From NCBI RefSeq assembly GCF_963966145.1, contig NC_091054.1, positions 9,424,001 to 9,488,000 on the forward strand: a DNA stretch of 64,000 nt. The letters are read 5' to 3'. Source of the DNA: Tenebrio molitor (taxonomy: Eukaryota > Arthropoda > Insecta > Coleoptera > Tenebrionidae). Below the pieces are notes generated by a model. The model had not been told where the DNA came from. It saw only the letters and a list, made by a program, of their open reading frames with translations, and ran no database searches. The position numbers and the translations under genes were made by a program. Position 1 is the stretch's first letter. Every line of letters starts with the position of its first letter. Of the stretch, positions 9,985-20,526 are shown piece by piece.

Positions 9985-10362
9985 ATAATTCAGAATAAGT
10001 GGCATCGCGGTAGGCGTTGATTCTCTAAAGTGAGCTTTATGTTATGTCAAAAAATTTAGTAAACATGTGAAACCGTCATTACTTTATTCTGAGGTTATGC
10101 GTTACATAATTTTGACATGGTTTTCACCCACAGCAGAGATAACCCCCAGACAAATAATACACTTTTCATAAATGAAACAAGGAAATTCCAAATACTTATA
10201 ACAAGAAAATAAACACAAAACGATTCCAATGATAATATCAAGGCCAAATTAAAAGCGAAGGTTACCAACAGCATCGAAACTAGGGTATTATTGCAAGGGT
10301 CTTGTTGCCAACGTAAATTTGAATTTCCAAAGCCTACCGCGATGCCACTTATTCTGAATTAT
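9985..10362. mobile_element. MITE, ~30-bp terminal inverted repeats
   Basis: Left end ATAATTCAGAATAAGTGGCA and right end the exact complement, continuing through TCGCGGTAGGC. The interior shows no coding frame. Superfamily is not clear; boundaries could shift a few bases because the flanks are AT-rich. Confidence 0.75.
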
Positions 10363-10453
10363 GATATATGTATTTAGCTCTTGGTGTCGCAGAAAATAAC
10401 GCTTTATTTAGCTGCAAAGACATACCTAAAACATATACATACAAAAACTCTTC

Positions 10454-10755
10454 CTAAATCCGATTCACAAAAAATAAATCGGCGTTCTTTTTCTCTTCTT
10501 GATTCGACCTTGATTTTACGCCCAACACAGACTCCTCCGGTTTGAACTGTGGCACGTCCAGATTGGTCTGGAAGTGGTCTTTGGAGACGTTCACGGTCGA
10601 TGCAGAGTCTCTGTCTCTCTGTGCTGTGTTACACTGCGAAGGGCCAGGTTCTCCAATATCCTGCTGGACTCTGGACTTGTTAAATTGCGAAACTGTCGGG
10701 GAATCATCGGCGACACAAGAAGTGATTCTTCAGGGTCCAGAGATGCGCCTCTGTT
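10454..10755 (-). pseudogene. Broken small heat-shock protein gene
   Basis: Minus-strand translation in different frames recovers SLDPEESLLVSPMIPRQFR, then AQRDRDSASTVNVSKDHFQ and NLDVPQFKPEES. These align in order with LDLDPEDLLSPLIPREFR, SQRDSESTVSFDKDTFR and NLDVQQFKPDEI of the intact gene at 12297. Frames shift at least once between blocks, and the frame ends early at 10454 inside the alpha-crystallin domain, so most of that domain and the C-terminal I-x-I motif are absent. An upstream minus-strand frame (10759-10995) has no recognised relation. Confidence 0.75.
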
Positions 10756-11689
10756 GGTTTAAAATTCTTTGAAATTTTTGTTGGGAGTAAACTGTCTGAA
10801 ATAAAATGTTTTGTGAAGAAAATTCGGTGAATTGTTCTTGTGTTGTTTCAATTTATTGTGCATTTCACGACTGAGGTGAAGACGGGCGCGTTCCATAACT
10901 TCCATGTTAGGATTATTTAAACGTCGAATTTCCCGAATGTTCCAATTCCAGAATAGTGCAGCCCAAGGAATGTTGTCGCTTGCTTGTTCTGGCACTGAAA
11001 TAGTCTTTCTACTAATGTTTTCGTTATTTTCAGTATAATTTAAAACTGCAGTAGGTAATAAGAAAATGATATTAACTATACTTCAAGAATAAAACGTAAT
11101 AAATAAAACTGCTAGTTAAATAAATAATTTTGAGGGATTCTGCAAGTGATAAGATCTTTCAACGTATCATCGTTCCATTCGTCTTGATTTCTGGGAATAA
11201 AATAACAAGAATATTTATTTTAAACCCAATAACTGATTTATACAATGGTATCTCTTTATTTATTTTATACAATATTTGTTTATTTAATTTTAGTCTTAAC
11301 TTGTACACTGTAGACATCTCCGAGTTTTTTATGCCCACATTCCCTAAAGTTGGATGGTTCGAGAAGCTGCTAGAACACAGTTCAGCAGATTTTGTCACTT
11401 GTACTTACGAATAAAACCTATTTTTTTGACAATTTCTCTTCATTCTTTCATAATTAAACATTATTTCTGGTTTAAATGATTACGACAAAATATAACTACC
11501 GTTCAGTTAAAGATATTTGCGAACAAGAAGTGTTAAGGATAAAAATTAATTTTAAAGAACAATTTCCACCTGTATAAATGCTGTTCTTTACTGTTATACT
11601 AACGTCTCAAACCAGGAATATTTCATGATTATTTAACACAATATTATTATTTATTACTTCATGCATTACCTAATACACCAAAAAAATTA

Positions 11690-12070
11690 AATTCTTGAAG
11701 TGACATTTATTAAATATTACACGTCACTTCTGTTCACTGAAAAAGCATACACTTACATTTTGCTTGTGTAAATCAGATTTACGAGTACCTGATGTCACTG
11801 TCATTGTCAGTGGCAGATAATTGAAATAATTCAATTTCAGTCGAAGTAAAAGTGTACTTAAGGCCCCCTCAATGAAGTATTATTCTTTATGTTCAAGGTT
11901 TATTGTGGTTTCTTTAAGTCTGGTATAATGAAAATTCATTTGTAAATTCTTAACTCAAATATCAAGTAAATTTACATAACCAAAAAATAATAAAAATCTC
12001 TCCCAAGACTTGTATGCTTTTTCCGTGAACAGAAGTGTAAAAATATTTTTTTATTCTGGAAGTGTCAAGA
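11690..12070. repeat. Foldback repeat upstream of an sHSP promoter
   Basis: Left arm (about 11697-11760) contains CACTTCTGTTCACTGAAAAA then GCATACA; the right arm (about 12010-12066) is its complement, TTTTTCCGTGAACAGAAGTG. The element ends where the first heat-shock element of the next gene begins. Confidence 0.65.
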
Positions 12071-12182
12071 ACGTTCTAGTGCCAATATTCGATGAGCAAA
12101 CAAGATTGTGAATAAGAATGTTCGCGGTTCAACTCAATCCGCATCCGAACATTCTCGAACTTGTCAGTTCGTATAAATAGAG
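12068..12182 (+). promoter_or_regulatory. Heat-shock elements and TATA box of sHSP gene
   Basis: Inverted nGAAnnTTCn units occur at 12068-12079 (AGAACGTTCTAG), about 12116-12131 (GAATGTTCGCGGTTC) and, as a perfect three-unit element, at 12147-12160 (GAACATTCTCGAAC). A TATA box (TATAAATA) follows at 12172-12179, about 120 bp upstream of the ATG. This is a classical HSF-driven promoter layout and predicts heat induction. Confidence 0.85.
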
Positions 12183-12296
12183 TCGATGACCGCGCTCTTT
12201 CAGTTTGAAATAACAGAACGACCAGAAAACAAGAGCAAAGTGTTAAGCAATTGTAACGAGTTAACCAGTGTTGATAACTAGAGAAAATTTGTGAAA

Positions 12297-12836
12297 ATGT
12301 CTCTACTGTTGTTCGGCGTTCCATTCGAATATTCTCGCCCATCGAGAATTCCCAACCAACGTTTTGGTCTCGACCTGGACCCTGAGGATCTCTTGTCGCC
12401 GTTGATTCCTCGTGAATTCCGCAGTCTGATGGGTTGTCCAGCTGCCTACTTGAGGCCTTGGAGTTCCGCGGTCTCCCAGAGGGACTCCGAATCGACCGTC
12501 AGCTTCGACAAAGATACATTCCGGGTCAATTTGGACGTGCAACAGTTCAAACCGGACGAAATCACCGTCAAGGTGGCCGAGAACGTGATCACGGTTGAAG
12601 GAAAACACGAAGAAAAACAAGACGAACACGGATTCATCTCGAGGCACTTCGTCAGAAGATACGCTTTGCCGAAGGGGCACGACGTGGACAAAGTCGAGTC
12701 GAAGTTGTCTTCTGATGGGGTCCTCACGATCACCGCTCCAAAGATCAGTGACGAGAAAGAAGAATCGAGGAGAATTCCGGTGATTCAGACGGGGCAGCCG
12801 TCGAAAGTTGTTGCACAAAAAGAAGAGAAGGATTAA
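12297..12836 (+). CDS. Small heat-shock protein, l(2)efl type
   Basis: Intronless, 179 aa, starting at the ATG 12297. An N-terminal region (about 1-65) ends in IPREFRSLM. The alpha-crystallin domain (about 70-155) contains FRVNLDVQQFKPDEITVKV, VEGKHEEKQDEHG, the RHFVRRYALP strand and SSDGVLTITAPK. The C-terminal IPV (I-x-I/V-type) motif follows. sHSPs are ATP-independent holdases in the cytosol that bind unfolding proteins under stress. First of three intact copies in 2.5 kb. Strong HSEs and a TATA box lie upstream. Confidence 0.93.
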   Translation: MSLLLFGVPFEYSRPSRIPNQRFGLDLDPEDLLSPLIPREFRSLMGCPAAYLRPWSSAVSQRDSESTVSFDKDTFRVNLDVQQFKPDEITVKVAENVITVEGKHEEKQDEHGFISRHFVRRYALPKGHDVDKVESKLSSDGVLTITAPKISDEKEESRRIPVIQTGQPSKVVAQKEEKD

Positions 12837-13347
12837 TTTGCATTAAAACTGTTTATTTTTCATGTGTTTGGTAAAATATGTTTTTCCTTTGCATTGATTT
12901 TCTCATTTTTATTCTTTAATTTATTTTGCCGTTTTTCTAGTTCTATAGACGTATTATAACGAATTTTGAACATTATTTTAAAATGTGATATATTTTGTTA
13001 CTTAAATTAACCCAAATATAAATTTTGACTCCACTTTTTTGGCTTTTATTATAAAAAATCAATTAATTCTATTCTAGTTTCTATAATGTCTTATTTACCC
13101 TTTTATTTTTGTAAATACTCCATCACTTATCAGAATGAGTTGCACTTTTTTTATAAAAAAAAAAAAAAACCAACATCCACGGCTGATCTTTCTGGAAAGT
13201 GATAAAAACTGAACAAAAACACCAAATGTTCACTATTTTACTACTTTATTACATTTTTTCCTACAATTACATAACACTTAACGCAATAAACCCAAATATA
13301 AAAATAAAAACCATCAACAAACACCTTTTTTTCTAAATTCCTTGATT
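12837..13347. other. AT-rich spacer between two sHSP genes
   Basis: Convergent 3' ends; contains homopolymer A/T runs and probable poly(A) signals for both flanking genes. No further gene seen. Confidence 0.5.
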
Positions 13348-13740
13348 TCATAATTTCGATTTCAAAGAAGCCTTCTCACTTTTGACTCTGGTCACTGGAA
13401 TGCTGCGCCCTTTATTATCACCGCTCTTGATTCTAGGCGCCCTAACTGTCAAAATTCCGTCAGAATACAATTGCGACTTGACATTGCTACCATCATAACT
13501 GCTCGGAATGACACATTTTTTCACAAAATGTCTCAAGACGGACCCAGTTTCGTCTTTCTTCTCCTCGTGCTTGGCTTCCACAACGACCACATTGTCTTCG
13601 GTGACCTTGACTGTTATTTCTTCGGGTTTAAAGTGTTGCACGTTCAAACTGATTTCAAACGCGTCCTGGGTGGCCAAAGGCGCAACAAGAAAATCCCTGT
13701 TGAGGAAAGTGTGGCGGAAGAAGTCGTCGATCAATGGCAT
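13348..13740 (-). CDS. Small heat-shock protein with shortened N-terminus
   Basis: Intronless minus-strand gene, 130 aa from the ATG at 13738-13740. The N-terminal arm is only about 30 residues (MPLIDDFFRHTF...), shorter than in its neighbours. The alpha-crystallin domain is full: FEISLNVQHFKPEEITVKV, VEAKHEEKKDETG, LRHFVKKCVIP, YSDGILTVRAPR, then a C-terminal IPV motif and a Lys/Ser tail. Shortened N-termini usually alter oligomer size in sHSPs. It is divergent from the gene at 14406 and may share its heat-shock elements. Confidence 0.9.
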   Translation of the reverse strand: MPLIDDFFRHTFLNRDFLVAPLATQDAFEISLNVQHFKPEEITVKVTEDNVVVVEAKHEEKKDETGSVLRHFVKKCVIPSSYDGSNVKSQLYSDGILTVRAPRIKSGDNKGRSIPVTRVKSEKASLKSKL

Positions 13741-13863
13741 TTTACGTAGACACACGCAGAATGTTTATTTATCTCGTTCACACAAAACGAAAACAATACA
13801 ACTAATAGTTCGACAGCAATAAACAAACTGAACAAAATCACAAAATCGCCGGACGCCGGAGAA

Positions 13864-14328
13864 TTCTAGAATTGCGACGTTGGTAGTGGGGAAATGTTGC
13901 AGCTCGACGGGTTATTTCACTTTGAGTCTGCAACCATTGTCGCAAAAAGAAGTCCCAACAAAAGTTTAAATTTCATATTTGTTTAGTTTGTTCAACGGTA
14001 ATTATACACAACGTAATAAAGTAAGTGGCGGACTTAAATCTCTACTTTTCTGCGATTATTCTAGAATGGTCGAGAATTACTAGAACTAGATCCGATGGAC
14101 GCTAGAATGTTTCAGAATGTTTGACGTTTGAAAAACATGGCGCGCCTTTTAATTTGATTGAATAAAAATTTAAAAAAACACGTTACAGATCTGACGATGG
14201 GTAAAGAATCTTCTGGAACGCATTGCCTAATTAACATTCCAACAAATGTATTTCTATTATTTCGCGAAAATACCGGAAAATGCGCTTCGTTCCAGAACCC
14301 TCAGGAATTTTCCACATGCGTATAAATA
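13864..14328. promoter_or_regulatory. Bidirectional heat-shock-element cluster with TATA box
   Basis: Between divergent sHSP genes: TTCTAGAA at 13864-13871, ATTCTAGAATGGTCGAGAA near 14058-14076 with further GAA units, AGAATGTTTCAGAATG around 14104-14119, a perfect AGAATCTTCTGGAAC at 14205-14219 and TTCCAGAA at 14290-14297. TATAAATA at 14321-14328 serves the plus-strand gene; no obvious TATA box was seen for the minus-strand gene. Confidence 0.8.
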
Positions 14329-14405
14329 GGACCTGGTGCGCGCTCCGCGCCAGTGTTAATCAAAATCCAAACGCGTTAACTCCAAGTCCAAACAATTCCC
14401 GCAAA

Positions 14406-14834
14406 ATGTTTTACCACCCGATTATATCTCAAGAAATGCGCTCTCTCATGCGCTACTGGAGGCCCTGGCGCCAATTGATCGCCAACCACGACGTCGAATC
14501 CTCGATGCGCTTCGGCAAAGAGAAATTCCAGGCGAGCATGGATCTTCAGCACTTCAAACCGGAAGATATCACCGTCCAAGTGTCCGACAACGTAGTCACG
14601 GTCGAGGGCAAACACGAGGAGCAACAGGACAAGTATGGGTGCGTGTCGAGGCACTTCGTCAGGAAGTTTGTCCTGCCGGAAGGACACGACTTGAACAAGC
14701 TGGAGTCGACGCTATCGCCGGACGGGATTTTGTCCATCACGGCGCCCAGGATTGTACAAGAGGAGCAGGGTAGGACTATTCCCATCACCAGGATTGAGAA
14801 GCCGCACGCCGAAGATGAAGCAGGCAAGAAGTGA
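14406..14834 (+). CDS. Small heat-shock protein
   Basis: Intronless, 142 aa from ATG 14406 (an in-frame upstream extension to 14280 would run through the TATA box, so it is not used). The N-terminal arm contains ISQEMRSLMRYWRPW. The alpha-crystallin domain has FQASMDLQHFKPEDITVQV, VEGKHEEQQDKYG, RHFVRKFVLP and LSPDGILSITAPR. It ends with IPI and a charged tail. Probably cytosolic chaperone, heat-inducible judging by the HSE cluster upstream. Very similar to the gene at 12297, indicating recent tandem expansion. Confidence 0.92.
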   Translation: MFYHPIISQEMRSLMRYWRPWRQLIANHDVESSMRFGKEKFQASMDLQHFKPEDITVQVSDNVVTVEGKHEEQQDKYGCVSRHFVRKFVLPEGHDLNKLESTLSPDGILSITAPRIVQEEQGRTIPITRIEKPHAEDEAGKK

Positions 14835-16256
14835 GTGGCGCATAGTTGAAATCTCAAATTGTAATTACATATTTTATATCTTGTGATGTATATTTTACGT
14901 AAGTTTGTATATAATTTCTTTATGTAAATGTAATATCGCAAATGTAAATAAATGAAAAAGTAGTAAATGGCGTTTCAATTTTGTCGAACTCACGTAATGT
15001 TGTGCAACATAAGGAAAATATTCAAATGCAATAAAATCGACATCTAACCGTTGCAAAATTTATTTATTTTTAAAAATAAATATAAATTATGAAACAACCA
15101 AATGTGTCTCGCTTTTGTTTGAACTAATCACGAAGAAATTTGACAGCATGACCTTGAATTTTTAACACCTAACATTTATATAATCAATTTCGATTAGTTT
15201 TAACCTATATTTTCGCATGAAATAATTAAAGAAACATCTTGTGGGAATCTTAAATCTGTACAGGAGCACATAACAATCAATAACAATCGAGTGCGTGTTG
15301 CCAACTTTAAACTTTACGAAACTTTGAACGTCGCCCCTTTTCTAGTTACTTAACTATCGTCAATATGAAACGTAGTGACTTGTATTATGCACAAAAAATA
15401 TGTTACAAACCTTTTATATTCCTCATAAAACTGCAAACTGGACATACGAGTGTTACCGCGGTGGAGCCTCCATGTTCGCGTCCGACTATGTCAAACGGAC
15501 AGTACCAAAAATTAAACATTAGCGCTTATCATATTCGTTTTGATTTTCCTTCACTTGCCGCGCTCAAATAGGCATCTTACCACGGCTTCCTAGATTAATA
15601 AGAGTCGAAGCCTCTAATACGGCTGGTCGAGTTCCTTGAACTGTCTGTTCCTTCAAAAGCCAAAAGTATAGTAGCGCCCTCTACCAAAAAACGAATATTT
15701 TTTAAATTAAATGAATGAAAAATCGTATTAATGTTTTTTTTTTCTATCAATACTCTACTTTTTGAAGTAGTGTATGTAACATACAAATTACGATTCTTTT
15801 TAAAATGAGATTTGTACGCGGTTAAGCAGCCAAATACACAAATGTATAGTGGCGCCCTCTCAGGAACAGTAAAAATGCTTGCAACTGATGAACTCGACCG
15901 CACCAACATCTCCACAAGACCAACACCACCAACACTTGTCATGTAAAAATACAGTGTTGCCAACCCTCATTTCGAACAATTTAAATGCGAAATCTACGGC
16001 CCCAGTTTTGGTTAGGATAAAAAAACAGGCGTGTTCAGTCGTTTAAAAAAATTATAATACCGAATCCCTTCAATATGTACAATTTTATACACGAGCTATT
16101 ATAAAATATGGAAGTTACGTTTGCACAATAAAACCGACGCGTTAGGGTTTTCAAATTTTTACAACACGGAGTCACGATTGTCATTACTTGGCGTAAAAAA
16201 ATCATCAACGACACGAATCAACCTTTAAAAATGACATGTAATGGATCTGGTTTAAG
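14835..16256. other. Spacer with two GCGCCCTCT sites
   Basis: No credible gene. A 122-codon minus-strand frame at 15595-15963 lacks any recognised motif and overlaps the two repeated GTATAGT(A/G)GCGCCCTCT boxes described separately. Confidence 0.5.
15665..15860. promoter_or_regulatory. Two CTCF-like GCGCCCTCT boxes
   Basis: AGTATAGTAGCGCCCTCTAC at 15665-15684 and GTATAGTGGCGCCCTCT at 15844-15860 share a 17-base block in the same orientation about 178 bp apart. The core is the complement of the AGAGGGCGC core bound by CTCF. They lie between the sHSP cluster and the RNA-decay gene block. Binding is inferred only from the core motif. Confidence 0.35.
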
Positions 16257-19200
16257 TTATAAAAGATTGAGCTGCGGCACCGGTCTGAGCAGTTTTGCCT
16301 CCAACTTGTTCGTCTTGGGCTTCCTCGACAGTTCCACTCTGACCAGAGTGAAAATCTCCAACACCATAAAAGCCTCTTCGCATTTCTTAGTCTTGGGGAA
16401 CCTGACGCAGATCTTCCATATCTTCTTGGCGCCGGGATCGTCCTGCCCCGCGATCTTGATCTGTTCCGACTTCCACGTCACGTTCTCCCCAAAATTCTGC
16501 AACGAATCTCGTCATGACTCTTCCCTCCGCGCCACCACACTTACGTTCGTGTAAATCCTGACCACGCTCCCCGTGCTGAAGACGATGACGTCGATCGACC
16601 TCTCCTTGGTGTCGACCACGACGGCGTCTTGCACGTAGGGCTGGTTCTTCTCGATGTAGTGCGCCAGGTAGAGGTCCGAGCTGGCCTCGCCGGCGCGCTT
16701 CGCCAGGTACTTCTGCCGGTTGCACGTTTCGGCAATTTGGCCCACGTGTTCCGGCGTCCAGTTGGGTTTGGCGCGGTACTTCAAGCTAGCCGCCAACAGC
16801 CGGTGCACCATGATGTCCGCGTAGCGCCGTATCGGCGACGTGAAGTGCGTGTAGATCGGTATGCTGAGGGCGAAGTGGCCGAATTCGGTGGTCTCTTCGA
16901 TGGCGCCGGCGCAGAAGTAGCGCGCCCGCTTCATCGGCTTGGCCAGCAGGTGGTTCAGCACCATCATGCGGGTTTGCGCTGCAAATTGGGGCGTCAGTAA
17001 AGTCGAGGCGACGGACTCGAACTGTACCTAGAAAATCGTCTCCCGAGTATTTGTTCAGGGAGGCCTGGATGCCCCCCGACGACGATATGTCGATGTGGAT
17101 CCCGATGGTCTCCATGTACTTCTGCAGCTCGTCCAGCATCGTTGGTTTGGGGGCTTCGTGCAATCTGAAAGCAAGTGCAGGCTCATTAGAATCGAAAATA
17201 TTTTGCCACCTAGAGCTTCCACCCAAAGTCTCACCTCAGAAGCGCCAGATCTGGATAGGCCTCCTCGATCCACTTCGCCACCGTCATATTGGCGAGCAGC
17301 ATGAACTCCTCGATAAGCCTGTGCGCCGGTTTGTTCTCATAGATCCAAAACTGTTGCGGCTCTCCGGTCGCCGCATCCAAATGGAAAGCAATCTTCACTT
17401 GATCTATCTTGAGCGACCCGTTCTGTAGGCGCTTCTCCCTCAAGTGAACAGCGATTTTCTGCAGATTGTTCACGCTCTTGCTCAGATCTTCCGCGGTGAA
17501 TCCGTTGTACACGGTCGGCAGTTCGTCTTGCGTGAAACTTCTCCCCGGTTGGTCGATCATCATCTGAGCGTGCTCGTAGGCCAGCTGGGCGGACGAATTC
17601 ATCACGGTCCTGACGATGCGCAAGTTCACGATCTCGCCGACAGGCGTCAGTTCCCAGATCACCGAAAACGACAGCTTGTCCATGCCGGGGAGGAGCGAAC
17701 AGTGCAGACACAACTGCACCGGTAGCATGTGGTACACGCTGTCCACCATGTATATAGTGGTGGCCTTGTGGCTCACCATCCTGTCCAACGGGGTGTTCTC
17801 TGCGAGATAAAACGACGCGTCGGAGATGTGGACGCCGACTTCGTAGTTGCCATTGGGCAATTCTTTGCAAGAGACGGCGTCGTCCAGATCTCGAGCTGTC
17901 AACGGGTCTATGGTGAAGACGCACTCCTTCCTGATGTCCTCCCTGTACGTGAACTCCTTCGGAGGGATGGTGTGAGACTGGGGGAGGAATTCCTGAATGG
18001 TGTCGTCGAACGGCGTCGTGTCCAGACAAAATTCTTTCAGAATTGCCGACGATTCGACTTTCAAGTCGCCGCTCAGACCGAGGTTTTCCACGATAGTGCC
18101 GAGGGCGAACTGGACCTCGCGCCATTCAGATATCTTCGCCAGGAAAATTATGTCGGAGTAGAGATCGGGGTTGGAGGCGAAACCTTGGGGCCAACTTATC
18201 TTGGGGATTTTCATTTTTGGAATTCTCTTGTCTCTCGGCGTCAACAGGGCGAAGTCTTTGTTTTTCTTGATGGGCTCCAGGAAGCCCACCGCTGTGCGCG
18301 GATGGACCTACAAAACATTCCATGTTTTAACCTTCAAAATTTACAAATAAAAATTTTTAATATACAAATGTTATCTGATAACAATCCTCTTATCCTTTGC
18401 AATCTGATAAGCCTAACACAAATGCAATCTCTTATCACTTCAGGAACTGCAACGGTGTTGCATTATTCTCCAAATAAAAAGTAATTTGTTTCTTTCCCGC
18501 AATTTAAATGACGTAACTCTACCTTTTCTGTTATATGGACTACTTGCATTACCAATCTCTTGTCTGCTCTTACTGCCTTCAAATATAAAATTACTTCATC
18601 TCCTTCTAGCGCACTATTTCTATCGACAACTGACGTGATAACATAATCAGGCCTCAAAGGATTTTCAACGTAGGACATGTTGGGGAAGTTTGAATCAATT
18701 CGTAAAAATCCTTTCGCGAAATCTTCAGTTTTTAAACCGAACTGGACGCTCTCTTTCGATACATATTTAGGAAAGTATGTCGGAATGAAATCTCGACTTT
18801 TTGTCTTTTTTAAGTTGGTAGTCATTTTAATAAATCAAAAATTTGGATTAAAAAATCACAAATACACAAGGCTGCGACACTATTGTACTGGAAACTATTG
18901 TTGCTCCCTGTAATTATCATTATTTATCTACAGCGTGATCAACAATGACTGAGTCTGTTGGCAATGAAACAATTGAAAATACTGGTGATTTTTGTCTAGT
19001 AATTGGCACTGACCACGCACTGACCGGATTTTTTAACTTGAGATCACATTAAAAACATTCTTGGTTATGCAGGTTATGTTTATACTATTATAAAAATTAA
19101 CCTTCGTTGGTAAATTTTAAATTTGCCAAATTTCATTGTTACCAACAGACTCAGTCATTCTTGATCACCCCGTATTTATAATATTTATCTATTCATGTTG

Positions 19201-20279
19201 GTTAAACAATAAATGTTCCTATAATCGCATGTACTGACTGAAGATGAAAACAGTTGGGACGACTGAAATAACAATGTAATCTTATCAAATTGATACGTGT
19301 TTTGGAAAAATGTACGACATTGAAAAATGTGAAGTGGCCGCACTCCGTTTAAGAAACAATTCAATGCCTTAATACGTCGTGGAAGAATTTAGATTGGTAC
19401 AAATCTGGAAGAAGATGGAGGTAGGTACTTCCCCAACTGTGTAAAAAAATCTGGACTTTGATCTCTCTATCACATTTACTTTAATTACTTTTCATGTTTA
19501 GCCCGTGAGAAAAACGCACCAAATTTGTGACTCACCTGCTGGATTATGTACACCACCTCCATCAACTTTTTCTCCTCGGTGATCGTTTTTAACCTCAACA
19601 CGACCTCGTCCCCGTCCAATGCCCCGTTTCTGTCCAGCACCGACCCGATCACGTAATCCGATTTCGTCACGTCTTCGTTGCCGACGTACGACTCTTTGCA
19701 ATTCTTGGGGTTTACCCTGATGAACCCCCTCATCAATTTACCGCTGCTGAGACCGACGTCGACCTCGTCTTCGCTCAGGTGCTTCGAAAAGTACGCAGAT
19801 TCCTTCCTCTTCTTGTCTTTCTTCTTCTTTTCGACACTTGGGACGGCGCTGTTTGGCGCCCGCTTCGGACTAGACTTAGAAGCGTTCGGCAAACAGACGC
19901 CGTTGATCGCTAATTTTCCGATTTTTTGCAGGAGACTTAAGCTACTGCCGGGATCACAGACCGACGGTTTCGTCCGGAAAACGCAAGGAACTACACCGTT
20001 TTTGATGAAGGACTTGAGATTGATGGGGGTCGAGTTGTCGCGGTGCCGGTACACCGCCCCCAAAGGCTCTTCCACAGGTCTGACGACGAAATTCGGGGTG
20101 AACACGAGGCCCTCCGCGGTGGGGCTTGTCTTGGTCGCGCCATTCGACTCTTTCTTCGGCTTTGTCCTCGGTTTGCGCCTCGTGCGCTTCTTCTTCACGT
20201 CTGGGGTCTCGGAATTCGACTCTCTGCCTTTGTCCGTGTCAATTGATTTAGATGAACTTGGTCCCGGAGAATTTGCCAT
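16257..20279 (-). CDS. Dis3l2: DIS3-like exonuclease 2 (long form)
   Basis: Minus-strand exons 19536-20279, 17235-18307, 17028-17164, 16545-16978 and 16257-16496 join in frame to 875 aa, close to the ~885 aa of human DIS3L2. A basic, disordered N-terminus (KKKRTRRKPRTKPKK) leads into cold-shock-like beta segments (YFSKHLSEDEVDVGL, DYVIGSVLDRNGALDGDEV). The RNB catalytic domain carries FTIDPLTARDLDDAVS with the four metal-binding aspartates and HFTSPIRRYADIMVHRLL. An S1-like C-terminus ends the protein. RNB enzymes degrade RNA 3' to 5'; DIS3L2 acts in cytoplasm on oligouridylated RNAs. Odd: a second, homologous first exon (18523-18825) lies in the 1.2-kb first intron with the same phase. Confidence 0.85.
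18365..18440. promoter_or_regulatory. Cluster of five GATA-type motifs in intron
   Basis: TTATC at 18371, GATAA at 18377, CTTATC at 18389, CTGATAAG at 18404 and CTTATC at 18431 fall within 66 bp of the intron after the alternative first exon. Such density suggests a GATA-factor site cluster, though AT-rich DNA produces single matches readily. Confidence 0.3.
18523..18825 (-). CDS. Alternative first coding exon of the DIS3L2 gene
   Basis: A 101-codon segment beginning with its own ATG (18823-18825) and ending at an AAG|GTAGAG donor in phase 0, like the upstream exon. It encodes YFPKYVSKESVQFGL and DYVITSVVDRNSALEGDEV, homologous to the end of the 19536-20279 exon but without the basic N-terminus. 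Joined to exon 17235-18307 it gives a 728-aa protein. That organisation matches the compact paralogue at 22651-25077. It may be an alternative promoter product, or the true first exon of a duplicated gene whose long-form neighbour lost its body. Confidence 0.75.
18929..19174. mobile_element. MITE with CRGNGTGATCAA termini
   Basis: Left TACAGCGTGATCAACAATGA and right complement ATTCTTGATCACCCCGTA, with further pairing through CTGAGTCTGTTGG. TA at both borders fits a Tc1/mariner-type insertion. It sits in the intron between the two DIS3L2 first exons. A related element is at 52029-52262. Confidence 0.75.
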
Positions 20280-20526
20280 TTATTTACTAATTTTTTTTTT
20301 AGGATGAACGAATTATTAAAAAATATTGTGAAATAGGTTAAACGTCACATCTTTAGTCAACACCACAACTATCAACTAGTAAGTTAGGTTAGGTCTTAGG
20401 TCGATCCGGTCGATCTGTCACTGTCAGTCCGTCGGTTGTCAAGACGCCATCTTCGGGCGCCAATTCAAATTCAAATCGAATATAAAAATTTATTAACAAT
20501 TAACTTGTCAGAATATGTAAAAGTAG

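Noticed and set aside
14280..14405. N-terminal extension of the sHSP gene to an earlier in-frame start
   Set aside because: It would translate through the heat-shock element and TATA box; the ATG at 14406 gives the normal sHSP N-terminus.
15595..15963. A 122-codon minus-strand frame
   Set aside because: No motif; it overlaps repeated GCGCCCTCT boxes and poly-T runs typical of non-coding sequence.
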